The translations under genes and the position numbers were made by a program. Below the pieces are notes generated by a model that was given only the letters and a program-made list of their open reading frames with translations, had not been told where the DNA came from and made no database searches. A DNA stretch of 27,329 bases from Planctomycetota bacterium (GTDB taxonomy: Bacteria; Planctomycetota; Planctomycetia; Pirellulales; Pirellulaceae): positions 1-27,329 of the forward strand of contig JAPLNJ010000908.1 in NCBI GenBank assembly GCA_026692885.1, in the 5' to 3' direction. Each line of letters begins with the position of its first letter. Within the stretch, counting starts at the first letter, position 1. Shown here piece by piece: positions 16,201-22,488 of the stretch.

Positions 16201-17730
16201 CAGGCCGTTGGCGTCCTCGGCGGGATCGAGCAGATCAATCCACAGCAAGTCGTGGAGGTGCTCCGGCAGGTCCACGTCCTCCAGACGCAGCGGGATGATG
16301 TGGGTGCGCTGCGGGTCGTGGCCGATGGCCGTCTTGATCTCCCAGTCCACCCATTTCGAGCTGAGCGCCGCCCGGGACGCGGCGACCACTGTGAACCGGC
16401 TCTGCCGGATGCCTTGTTCGCACTGCTGTTCGATCGTCCCCGGCAGCATTTCCCAGAGATCGAGCCAGACGCGCAGTCCGTGCTTGTCCGACAGCGAGCG
16501 GGCCAGTGCCTCGACTCGCTGTTTGTCGTTCTTGTTGTGGCTGAGGAAGACATCGAACTGCCGCACCGGCTGCTCCGGCACGGCGTCCCGCGGCAGCAGC
16601 GGTTCATCCAGCCCGCGTTGGTACAGGTGCGGCAGGAACCAGTCCTCCAAGGTGATGGTGCGGCCGCGCGGGCCGGATTCGATCCAGCGGGCGTTGGCCG
16701 AGACCAGCGCGCTGCGGCCCTGGGCCACCGCATGGCCGATCGTCGTGCCGCGGACCAGTTCACGGTAAAAGCGGTCGAGCAGGATCCGCGCCGCTTCGAC
16801 GTGCACCGCGTGGCCCATGGACAGCACGCTGCCCACCCCCGCCTGAATCAGCCGGGGCGCGACCGACCGGAACACGGCGGTCTTCCCCACGGTAGCGCTG
16901 CGGCAGGCTTCCAGCACGACCAGCGGGATCTGGTATTGCGCCAGCAGCGTGCCCAGCCGATCGGCCCGGACGTAGTCGGTCTCCGATTCGCCGGAGCCAT
17001 CGTCGGCCTTCTCGAAGCACAGCGCGCCGATCTGCGCCTCGGGCAGGAAATTGCCGTGGCCGTCGAAATGGACCAGGTGGTAAGGCTCGCCGGTGGCCTG
17101 CCCGTCGCGGAGCATTTCCTGCATGCGGGCCAGGGTGGGCGGTCGGCAGAAATCAATCCGCACGCTGGCCCCCAGCGGATCGAGCGCGGCCAACAGGGAC
17201 TTGGTGGTCATCCGCGGGTCGATGAAGCCGGTGTCGCCGGGCCGGCTCACGATGTAGAGGATGCGGAGCGGGAGTTGGACCTCGCGCGGGAGGAGCGATT
17301 CCGGCGTCTCGAGCTGCCGGCGTACCGAGACGCGCTGGGCCAGGCTGCCGGCGTCATCGGCCAGCAGTTCCCAGGGCAGCCGCAGCACGGCGGACTGGTC
17401 CGTGGCGATGGTCAGCTCGCGCGGTTCCGAACTGTCGAGCAGTTGCCTGAGGAGGGCGCGGTTTTCGGGGGCCGCAAAGAGTGCCGCGTGCAGTCGGCGG
17501 CCCCACTGGTGCAGTTGCTGCTCGATGCCTGCGGCGCGTGTGACCGCTCCGCCGTCCGGCAGGTCCAGGTACTCTTCCAGATACCAGCGCAGGTTCTCGT
17601 AGTCGTCTTCCGCGAGGAACGGCGTGAAGTCGCCGTCCACGCCCAGGGCGTTTCCGGCCGCGTCGGTGAAGTGTACGCGAAAACGGTCGTCCGCGGACGG
17701 ACTGAAGCGGACGCGGATTTCCTGCAACAT
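13204..17730 (-). CDS. CHAT-TIR-NB-ARC-TPR protein, candidate dual-effector STAND immune protein
   Basis: The 1508-residue protein has four parts. Residues about 1-375 form a CHAT caspase-like domain with catalytic His225 (HFDGHGNF) and Cys276 (VVLEACRSA). Residues about 391-515 form a TIR domain (QFDVFLSHNKND, WLDLWEMLPG with the NADase-type Glu427, SKWVDWEI). Residues about 545-900 form an NB-ARC/STAND NTPase: P-loop GGMGKTT (577-583), Walker B LLVWDNF (D655), a LLVTCRPGE sensor strand and a winged-helix region. From about 920 to 1450 run tetratricopeptide repeats. STAND proteins oligomerise on sensing a trigger and fire their effector; here both a protease and a TIR are present. No signal peptide or membrane helix is seen. 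Residues 667-690 are encoded by an inserted palindromic repeat. ATG at 17730 has a weak ribosome-binding site. No partner gene adjoins it. Confidence 0.9.
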   Translation of the reverse strand: MLQEIRVRFSPSADDRFRVHFTDAAGNALGVDGDFTPFLAEDDYENLRWYLEEYLDLPDGGAVTRAAGIEQQLHQWGRRLHAALFAAPENRALLRQLLDSSEPRELTIATDQSAVLRLPWELLADDAGSLAQRVSVRRQLETPESLLPREVQLPLRILYIVSRPGDTGFIDPRMTTKSLLAALDPLGASVRIDFCRPPTLARMQEMLRDGQATGEPYHLVHFDGHGNFLPEAQIGALCFEKADDGSGESETDYVRADRLGTLLAQYQIPLVVLEACRSATVGKTAVFRSVAPRLIQAGVGSVLSMGHAVHVEAARILLDRFYRELVRGTTIGHAVAQGRSALVSANARWIESGPRGRTITLEDWFLPHLYQRGLDEPLLPRDAVPEQPVRQFDVFLSHNKNDKQRVEALARSLSDKHGLRVWLDLWEMLPGTIEQQCEQGIRQSRFTVVAASRAALSSKWVDWEIKTAIGHDPQRTHIIPLRLEDVDLPEHLHDLLWIDLLDPAEDANGLARMASFVRALDAEDARRRRGFRPPPERGQPGGFPRGPQYGFQGRARELYELERLFRRYRGIVLHAMGGMGKTTLATEAADWWTRSGLFRDGACFISFERFASAERVIVVLGEYCEGPKFHQRPAAEQRRRAIEFFQQRDVLLVWDNFESALPQFHVYDGPPRPSEDGTEPDSTASEGRRTLEHASPYTDEERRRLADLFHDLTAGPGRGCLLVTCRPGETGLPGALRMELRGLARPDSLWLLHRILERDGLSLGDPRLTKEKLDPLLRDLADHPLSLELVGPHLRTLTPEAIRTDFGKLLEKFQQTADEGRNRSLLASLEFSRRHLSPAARAALPWLGLFSGGVFEHLLLSVSAPLRESSSSWDSIRTELQGIALLRTEDEIQIGDRPFLRFHPTLAIASADSRLAEQPQTRERFIDVYATVYLMLEKMLRGSQPRAALEILDREEANYRTAVRWAVADQQYQAAAALGHTFREYLEMSGRLRQRDAWVQWLRDAVTQAGFTKEAAAYERQHAWTLFTQGDPRGAVAKLQALVERLRHTTEFDPAFQLALAVGDLGKVLNACGAAAEAIPFLREAVGLCEALVERAGGRPWEKLLATPDHAKATTELGNLFATMGDLANALRNAGQHDEALAVAEKSQRIPETLGNLREVAAAHGRCAQILMAAGRYDEADARYDQFLAAAHKAGDMELVGLALQHQGILADNRNQLDLATRLYQQALQRFQEAGNSGEMMRTYNLLGVAEQNASRLAEARAWYVKSRELAEQLQNQVGLGQAAQNIGIVCQLEGEAACQRGDEPAARQYFEAARRSVEEGLRIKQARNDKPAEANSWGQLAIIHLLLGDLDAAERHAHAAREIHESLGLKEAWMTYDVLAKIAQARGDTRAAAAWAKQRDDLRAELKRRAGGGGGLPAQMQQALQQLAIACAQAGFGQAQPQELAPAVEENLATLDQFPAPFPDFVAFLRHLAAGQLPPLPASLPAELRQFLEPLSQAIHEARKATP
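15116..15153. repeat. Second repeat fragment inside the NB-ARC gene
   Basis: The minus strand here reads CAGCGTCTCTGCGCCTCTGC and continues GCGAGTCATC, which resembles a dispersed intergenic repeat (CTCTGCGCCTCTGCG...) that I recognise from planctomycete and other genomes. It encodes about residues 859-872 (SVSAPLRESSSS), a Ser-rich stretch that looks foreign to the surrounding winged-helix sequence. Recognition is from memory. Confidence 0.4.
15662..15733. repeat. In-frame 72-bp palindromic element inside the NB-ARC domain, family F
   Basis: Arms at 15662-15686 and 15709-15733 are perfect 25-bp inverted repeats (core GGCCCTCCGAGGCCGTCG) around a 22-bp loop. The element is 72 bp, 24 codons, and keeps the host frame open, encoding residues 667-690 (YDGPPRPSEDGTEPDS then TASEGRRT). 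The protein sequence before (LPQFHV) and after (LEHASPYTDEERRRL) reads as continuous domain sequence. A shorter GTTCCA/TGGAAC pair flanks the arms. Palindromes of this type are otherwise intergenic. Confidence 0.9.
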
Positions 17731-17872
17731 GATTCCCGGCCTTTTCCGCCACTTCGGCTTGCTCGTTACCCGCTACCATGCCATGCCTGGCCCAGGTTAG
17801 CGGATTCTCGTCGAGTCTGCGAGTCGGGCCATGGTCGTTTCAGCCCGGACGACGGCGAGTCGTTTGTGAGAA

Positions 17873-17890
17873 GGGGGGGGGCGGGGGGGG
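17873..17890. other. Poly-G tract upstream of the NB-ARC gene
   Basis: Nine Gs, one C and eight Gs form an 18-base purine-rich tract 143 bp upstream of the CHAT-TIR-NB-ARC start. It could form a G-quadruplex, vary in length by slippage, or mark a sequencing or assembly weak point. The wider gap 17731-18412 holds this tract and three inverted-repeat elements and no gene that I can support. Confidence 0.6.
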
Positions 17891-17911
17891 CCTTGATCGG
17901 AACGTTGCGCC

Positions 17912-17972
17912 TCGTAACCGGAAGCGTCAGCGAGGAAGAGCGGCGTTTCCTCGCTGACGCTTCGGGTTACGA
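17912..17972. repeat. Inverted repeat element, family G
   Basis: Arms of 26 bp (17912-17937 and 17947-17972; core GAAGCGTCAGCGAGGAA) pair with one mismatch around a 9-nt loop. The motif is one I associate with planctomycete intergenic space. It lies in the gap upstream of the NB-ARC gene. Confidence 0.85.
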
Positions 17973-18058
17973 TGATCCGCTGCTAGCACCAAACGGTTTT
18001 CGGGGTTGGCGGTGTCAAGAATGGGGTTTTACGGTTTCGCAGAGACGGACCGCCAGCT

Positions 18059-18154
18059 GGGGTCAGACGTACAGATTTCAGTTTTCGCGGTCGTGTGCCC
18101 AAGCCCATGAAAAGCCTTCTTTCCGCGAAAACTGAAATCTGTACGTCTGACCCC
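18059..18154. repeat. MITE-like inverted repeat, family H copy 1
   Basis: Perfect 32-bp terminal inverted repeats (18059-18090 and 18123-18154) begin GGGGTCAGACGTACAG and share the inner core ATTTCAGTTTT. The 32-bp centre is unrelated to the arms. A second copy with diverged centre is at 26871-26964. Conserved ends with a variable middle suggest mobilisation in trans, although no target-site duplication is obvious. Confidence 0.9.
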
Positions 18155-18271
18155 TTGTCTCACGCCCGTCTGGATGGATGCGGAGAAAGCTGTCGGTTGA
18201 TGAGCGCCGCGGTCCACAGCGCTACTCAGCTGAACCAGGCCGTGACTTCGCAGGGGTCAGACTTGTTTCTT

Positions 18272-18383
18272 TCTCGTTCCGACGCTCTGCGTCGGAACGC
18301 AAGCCACGGACGCTCTGCGTCCTTGGGCAGACGACGCGGAGCGTCAAAACGATTGCGTTCCCACGCGGAGCATGGGAACGAGA
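18272..18383. repeat. 112-bp multi-hairpin repeat, family I copy 1
   Basis: The element has outer ends TCTCGTTCC/GGAACGAGA and three internal hairpins, among them GACGCTCTGCGTC (18281-18293) and GGACGCTCTGCGTCC (18308-18322). It is about 90% identical by eye to the reverse complement of 21947-22058. It lies 30 bp beyond the stop of the RibF-NrnA gene. Confidence 0.85.
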
Positions 18384-18412
18384 GAACCCCAGCGAGTCCT
18401 GTGTCAGGCGGG

Positions 18413-20350
18413 CTATCCCATCGCAACGCGCACGGCGTCGAGGACCCTGGTCCGGGCTTCGTCCAGCGAGCCGGGGACGAAAGCGCCCGCGGCGGCTTTG
18501 TGGCCGCCACCGCCGAACTGTTGGGCCAGCCGGCTGCAATCGACGTGACAGCGACTGCGGAAACTGACCTTGAAGCCGCCCACCACTTGTTCGACCATGA
18601 TTACCGCCATCTGCGTGCCGGCGATGGCCAAGCCCATGTTGATCGCGTCTTCGGTGTCGCTGGGCAGGGCTCCCGTTTGGGTGAAGTCCTCTTTCAATAC
18701 GTACGTGTGGACCAACCGCCCGTCCTGTTCAGATTCGAACCGTCCCAGGACCACGCCACGTAAGCGGACTCGCCCCAGGGTGTCCTGCTCGTAAAGTTCG
18801 CGAAAGATCTCGTGCGGTCGCGCACCGGCCTCGACCAGCTGTGCGGCGGCACGATACGTACCCGCGTTCGTCGAACCGAACCGGAACCAGCCGGTGTCGG
18901 TGGCGATGGCCGCAAACAAGACCTTGGCGGTTGCTGCGGTCAACGGTACGCCCAGCTGCCCTGCCGCATCCAACACCAAACGGCCCGTCGCCTCCGCCTC
19001 GGTGTCCTTGAATAATTCGGCCTCCAGACCATCTTCGCTGACGTGATGGTCCAGCAGCACTTTCTTGGCCGTGGTCTTCCGTACGACTTCGGCCATCGGT
19101 CCCAACTGCACCCAGGCGCTGGTGTCCAGGATCATCAGCACGTCGACTTTCGGGAGCTTGCTCACGAAGATGTCTTCACCGATCGTCCGGATGCGATGCT
19201 GCGGGTCGAGAAACGCCAGGTTCGGCGGGGTGCGCATGCCATTGACGATCAACACGTCTTTGCCCAAATACTGCAGCAGGTCCGCCATCGCCAATTCACT
19301 GCCCAAACAATCGCAGTCCGGCCGGATGTGGCTGGTGAGCAGGAACCGTTGGTGGCTGCGAACGATCTTGACAAAGTGAGGCCAGTCGATGGTCATAGTT
19401 CTGATATCTCTCCAAGTCCTGGGATGGGGCTCGGGAGCGACCATTCGGGCCGCCTCCACATCCCGCTGCAATTGCTGTTTCAATTGATCCACCGAGTCAA
19501 AGGGCCGAATGTCGCGAAGTCGGGTCAAGAAGTCAACCTCAAGTGGCTGCCCGTACAGCCCGCCCTGAAATCCGATCAGATGGATCTCGAACTTCACTGC
19601 CCGCTCGCCAAACGTCGGATTCGGTCCGATGTTAATGGCCGCCGGCCACGAGCCCGAGGCCGCAATCGCTCGGCCGGCATACACACCGATACCCGGCAAC
19701 AACGTGTCGACCGCCTCCAAGTTAGCGGTTGGGAAGCCGAGCGTCCCACCCCGGCGAGCACCGTGCGTCACCAAGCCGCGCACGCGATACGGCCGCGTCA
19801 GCAGGGCCTTCGCCGCCGCCACGTCACCGGCCCGCAGCCGTTCTCGCACGCGGCTGCTGGAGATCTCCGACCCCTCATGAATCAACGGCTGAACGATCTC
19901 CAGACGCACCCAGGAGTCCGTACAGTAGCGGGCCAGCAACGCGACGTCTCCGCGACGCTCCCGCCCGAAGCGAAAGTTGGCCCCTTCGACCATGGCGCGA
20001 GCTTCCAGTCGCTCGCGAATGATCCGGTCGAAGAAATCCTGCGGCGACAGAGCCAGCAAGCCGGGCTCGGTGCGGTAGGCCACCAACCAGTCCACGCCCC
20101 ATTCCGCCAGGAGTTCGGCTTTGCGTTCGGTCCAGGTCAGCGGTGGCGGGGCGGCTTCCGGACGCAGCAAGCGGACGGGATGCGGATCGAAGGTGAACAC
20201 GACCGCGGGCCCGCCGACGTCGTCGGCCAGAGCGCGCAAGCGATCGATCAGCAGCGCATGTCCGCGATGGACGCCGTCGAAATTACCGATGGCTACGGCA
20301 CCACCGCGGGCCGCTTCGGGCAGTTCATCGAGAGTCGAAATCACGTTCAC
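18413..20350 (-). CDS. ribF: Fused riboflavin kinase/FAD synthetase and NrnA-type DHH phosphoesterase
   Basis: One uninterrupted frame of 645 residues joins two enzymes. Residues about 1-318 are RibF: the FAD synthetase motif GNFDGVHRGH, TFDPHPVRLL and FRFGRERRGD, then the flavokinase part with GGTLGFPTANL and NIGPNPTFGE, ending like normal RibF proteins (FDSVDQLKQQLQRDVEAA). Residues about 319-645 are a DHH/DHHA1 phosphoesterase (SHIRPDCDCLGSEL, LDTSAW, LLDHHVS, GGGGHKAAAGA), the NrnA class that degrades oligoribonucleotides or pAp. Relatives of the second part are usually separate proteins beginning MTIDW, as found here at the ATG at 19396, with GGAG 13 bases upstream, so an internal start is also possible. 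The GTG at 20350 overlaps the nnrD stop (GTGA), suggesting translational coupling. Confidence 0.8.
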   Translation of the reverse strand: MNVISTLDELPEAARGGAVAIGNFDGVHRGHALLIDRLRALADDVGGPAVVFTFDPHPVRLLRPEAAPPPLTWTERKAELLAEWGVDWLVAYRTEPGLLALSPQDFFDRIIRERLEARAMVEGANFRFGRERRGDVALLARYCTDSWVRLEIVQPLIHEGSEISSSRVRERLRAGDVAAAKALLTRPYRVRGLVTHGARRGGTLGFPTANLEAVDTLLPGIGVYAGRAIAASGSWPAAINIGPNPTFGERAVKFEIHLIGFQGGLYGQPLEVDFLTRLRDIRPFDSVDQLKQQLQRDVEAARMVAPEPHPRTWRDIRTMTIDWPHFVKIVRSHQRFLLTSHIRPDCDCLGSELAMADLLQYLGKDVLIVNGMRTPPNLAFLDPQHRIRTIGEDIFVSKLPKVDVLMILDTSAWVQLGPMAEVVRKTTAKKVLLDHHVSEDGLEAELFKDTEAEATGRLVLDAAGQLGVPLTAATAKVLFAAIATDTGWFRFGSTNAGTYRAAAQLVEAGARPHEIFRELYEQDTLGRVRLRGVVLGRFESEQDGRLVHTYVLKEDFTQTGALPSDTEDAINMGLAIAGTQMAVIMVEQVVGGFKVSFRSRCHVDCSRLAQQFGGGGHKAAAGAFVPGSLDEARTRVLDAVRVAMG

Positions 20351-21231
20351 CTGGTTGTCACCGTCCCAAATGCCGCAGGGAGAAACCGGATCAAATCGCT
20401 GGCGACCAACGAGATCTGCCCCACCTGGTCTGCCGCCAAGTCGCCAGCCAAACCGTGCACGTGCACGCCCAATTGCGCGGCCTCGAACGGCGGCAGTCCC
20501 TGACCCAGCAGCGCCGTCACGACACCGGTCAGGACGTCGCCCGAGCCGCCGGTTGCCAGGCCGGGGTTCCCCGTCGTGTTGCACGTGCTCCGCTGGCCGT
20601 CCGTGATCAGCGTGCGATGCCCCTTGAGCACCACGATCACCCCGCACTCCTGGGCCAGCGCCACCGCCCGCTCACGGAGCGCCGGCGAGGACAGCGGCGA
20701 CCGGGAATCGTCGATCAGACGTCGAAACTCGCCCACATGTGGGGTCAGGATCCGCGGCCCGCCCGGGGCAGCGAGTACTGGCCGTTGGCTCGCCAACGCC
20801 TGGAGCGCATCGGCGTCGAACACCACCGGCCGCGTCACCGTACGATAGAGCCACCCGACCAGTTCGTCCAACGCGGCCGAGCGTCCCAGGCCCGGCCCGC
20901 AGGCCAGACACGTGGAGACCTCCGCTAATTCCGCGATCCTCTCCCGCGCCGCCAGTGACAACCGGCCTTGCTCGTCGCACGGCAGCGGTACGGTCATGTA
21001 GGAGGGTTCGAACGCTGCGACCACGTCCAAGCAGGCGTCCGGCACGGCGAGCTTGACCAGCCCGGCACCGCTCCGCAGCGCGGCCATGCCAGCCAGGGCG
21101 ATCGCGCCACTCATGCCCCGGGAACCGCCTACGAGCAAACACCGGCCGAAATCGCCCTTGTGGCTGTCGGACTTTCGCGGCGCCAACCGGGGAAGCGGCA
21201 GCGTCGGCAGGGAATCCACAGCGTCTGGCAT
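20347..21231 (-). CDS. nnrD: ADP-dependent NAD(P)H-hydrate dehydratase
   Basis: This ribokinase-like enzyme dehydrates damaged NAD(P)H hydrates using ADP or ATP, a metabolite-repair function. The 294-residue product shows the family blocks KGDFGRCLLVGGSRGMSGA, an AGLVKLAVP strand, CGPGLGRS, PVVFDADALQAL, ILTPHVGEF and the active-site/nucleotide loop NPGLATGGSGDVLTG. The NnrE epimerase half, often fused to it, is absent. It ends in a GTGA overlap with the ribF start. The gene 15 bp upstream encodes a Tyr/Pro-rich secreted protein on the same strand and may be co-transcribed. Confidence 0.92.
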   Translation of the reverse strand: MPDAVDSLPTLPLPRLAPRKSDSHKGDFGRCLLVGGSRGMSGAIALAGMAALRSGAGLVKLAVPDACLDVVAAFEPSYMTVPLPCDEQGRLSLAARERIAELAEVSTCLACGPGLGRSAALDELVGWLYRTVTRPVVFDADALQALASQRPVLAAPGGPRILTPHVGEFRRLIDDSRSPLSSPALRERAVALAQECGVIVVLKGHRTLITDGQRSTCNTTGNPGLATGGSGDVLTGVVTALLGQGLPPFEAAQLGVHVHGLAGDLAADQVGQISLVASDLIRFLPAAFGTVTTR

Positions 21232-21246
21232 CGGTGTCCTTCGACG

Positions 21247-21807
21247 TTACGGCACAATCACGGTGTATGGGACCACAGGACTCGGAGCGTAACGCACGGT
21301 GACCGGCGGAGGGGCCGCGAAGACCGGTGCGGCCGGAGCGTAGTAGGTCGTGACATTCGCCGGCGGGTAATAGGCGGCGGTCGCTGGCGGGTAGTAGGCG
21401 GCGGTCGCTGGCGGGTAGTAGGCGGTGGTCGCCGGCGGGTAGTAGGCGGTGGTCGCCGGCGGGTAGTAGGCGGTGGTCGCCGACGGGTAATAGGCGGTGG
21501 TCGCTGGCGGGTAGTAGGCTGTGGTCGCCGACGGGTAATACGGCGCGGGCGGGGCATAGTACACCGCAGCTGCGGCGGGAGGCGCGTAGTACGTGGTTAC
21601 CGGAGCCATTGGGTAGACCGCCATGGGACGGTATACGGTGCGCAGGCCAAACAGCCCACGGGCTTGCGGGACATAGGCGACCGCCGGTGCCGCCGGATAG
21701 TACGCAACCACTGCCGGCACTTGAGCCTGGGCCAACCGCGGCGCCGGCAACAAGAGCACGCCGGCCACGACAAACAACAGACACCCGTAACTGCTGCGTC
21801 CTAACAT
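21247..21807 (-). CDS. Secreted Tyr/Pro-rich protein with eight-residue tandem repeats
   Basis: The 186-residue product has a signal peptide (LLFVVAGVLLLPAP, cleavage likely after AQA) and a low-complexity body rich in Tyr, Pro and Ala. Eight tandem units of the type YYPPATTA (residues 90-153) form its centre, flanked by looser YYAPPA repeats. There is no recognisable enzyme domain; such sequences are typical of extracellular, cell-wall or adhesive proteins, but no function is established. The ATG is preceded by GGGAG with seven-base spacing. It lies 15 bp before nnrD, so co-transcription is likely although a functional link is not evident. Confidence 0.8.
   Translation of the reverse strand: MLGRSSYGCLLFVVAGVLLLPAPRLAQAQVPAVVAYYPAAPAVAYVPQARGLFGLRTVYRPMAVYPMAPVTTYYAPPAAAAVYYAPPAPYYPSATTAYYPPATTAYYPSATTAYYPPATTAYYPPATTAYYPPATAAYYPPATAAYYPPANVTTYYAPAAPVFAAPPPVTVRYAPSPVVPYTVIVP
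21349..21540. repeat. 24-bp tandem repeats, eight units, within the Tyr/Pro-rich gene
   Basis: Eight consecutive 24-bp units (plus strand type GGGTAGTAGGCGGTGGTCGC) encode YYPPATTA-like octapeptides. Units alternate between Ser/Pro and Thr/Ala variants, some adjacent ones nearly identical, which points to recent expansion by slippage or unequal recombination. Copy number should vary between strains. Confidence 0.9.
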
Positions 21808-21946
21808 GGAGATTCTCCCGAAAAAGGTGCGAACCTAGACGTGGCATCCCTAACGCCCGACTGGACCTCCGTGTCGCTCACTGGATCTGAGTCATCATAG
21901 CCGATGGGGTAGCCTGAGGGCTAGGACCAAACGTGTCTTTCCGTTC

Positions 21947-22058
21947 TCTCGTTCCCACGCTCCGCGTGGGAACGCAAGTGTTTTGACGCTCCGCGTCGTC
22001 TTCCCAAGGACGCAGAGCGTCCATGGCTTGCGTCCCGACGCGGAGCGTCGGCACGAGA
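21947..22058. repeat. 112-bp multi-hairpin repeat, family I copy 2 (inverted)
   Basis: This copy is inverted relative to the one at 18272-18383 and about 90% identical by eye, sharing internal hairpins such as GACGCTCCGCGTC and the GGACGCAGAGCGTCC stem. It fills much of the gap between the Tyr/Pro-rich gene and the MazG-like gene (21808-22103), where I see no gene. Confidence 0.85.
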
Positions 22059-22103
22059 AAAATTGAGGACTTGGACAACCGCAAGATGTTCACAGCCGTG
22101 CGT

Positions 22104-22472
22104 TCAAGGCTGCTTATCTTCCAGCCCGTAGCGGCCACGATATTCGGCAGCCGGATATTTACGTTCGTTCTTGACCATCTTGTCCCGCATGGCCTCGGTG
22201 ATGTCAATGTCCAACTCATTCGCCAGGGCCAGCGCGTAGCACATCACATCCGCTAGTTCTTCGCTCACCGCCAGCAGTTTCTCGGCGTTGTCACCCACCG
22301 TCCGCGAGGCATCCGTCGTGATCCACTGGAAGTGTTCCATCAGCTCGGCGGCCTCGATCGCCAGCGACATGCTGAGGTTCTTGGGCGAGTGGAATTGGCG
22401 CCAGTCCCGGGCCTCCACGAAGCGGCGCACCATGTCGCGCAGTTCCGCGACGGTTGTCTTTTGATCGGCCAT
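22104..22472 (-). CDS. MazG-like nucleotide pyrophosphohydrolase
   Basis: The 122-residue product is a small all-alpha NTP pyrophosphohydrolase of the MazG/dCTPase-like class, which hydrolyses non-canonical or excess nucleoside triphosphates. The metal-binding helices are visible as LAIEAAELMEHFQW and EELADVMCYALALANELDID, giving the expected acidic residues, and the C-terminus ends NERKYPAAEYRGRYG as in close relatives. The start is the ATG at 22472 (MADQKTT), with AGGAG eleven bases upstream; longer readings run into the neighbouring peptidase gene. It is divergent from the M20 gene, with only 16 bp between their start codons. Confidence 0.88.
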   Translation of the reverse strand: MADQKTTVAELRDMVRRFVEARDWRQFHSPKNLSMSLAIEAAELMEHFQWITTDASRTVGDNAEKLLAVSEELADVMCYALALANELDIDITEAMRDKMVKNERKYPAAEYRGRYGLEDKQP

Positions 22473-22481
22473 CGGTATATT
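22454..22481 (+). promoter_or_regulatory. Candidate promoter giving a leaderless M20 mRNA
   Basis: TTGTCT (22454-22459) and TATATT (22476-22481) are 16 bp apart, matching consensus at 4 and 5 of 6 positions. Transcription would begin about seven bases after the -10, at or next to the ATG at 22489. There is no plus-strand Shine-Dalgarno sequence before that ATG, which agrees with a leaderless transcript. The promoter would lie over the start of the MazG-like gene. Confidence 0.5.
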
Positions 22482-22488
22482 TTCTCCT

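Noticed and set aside
15160..18135. A 991-residue plus-strand ORF opposite the NB-ARC gene
   Set aside because: It is an antisense shadow of the CHAT, TIR and NTPase domains and runs on into intergenic repeats; no family motif is visible.
19043..20503. A 486-residue plus-strand ORF
   Set aside because: It is antisense to the RibF-NrnA gene and has no recognisable motif.
20351..20647. 99-residue N-terminal extension of the RibF-NrnA ORF
   Set aside because: It overlaps the end of nnrD in another frame with Arg/Gly-rich shadow sequence; RibF proteins begin just before GNFDGVHRGH.
21349..21540. Possible CRISPR-like array (regular 24-bp repeats)
   Set aside because: There are no spacers; the units are contiguous and encode in-frame octapeptides of a secreted protein.
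18272..22058. Composite transposon bounded by the two 112-bp repeats
   Set aside because: No transposase, no target-site duplication and only housekeeping-type genes lie inside, so the pair is recorded as flanking repeats only.
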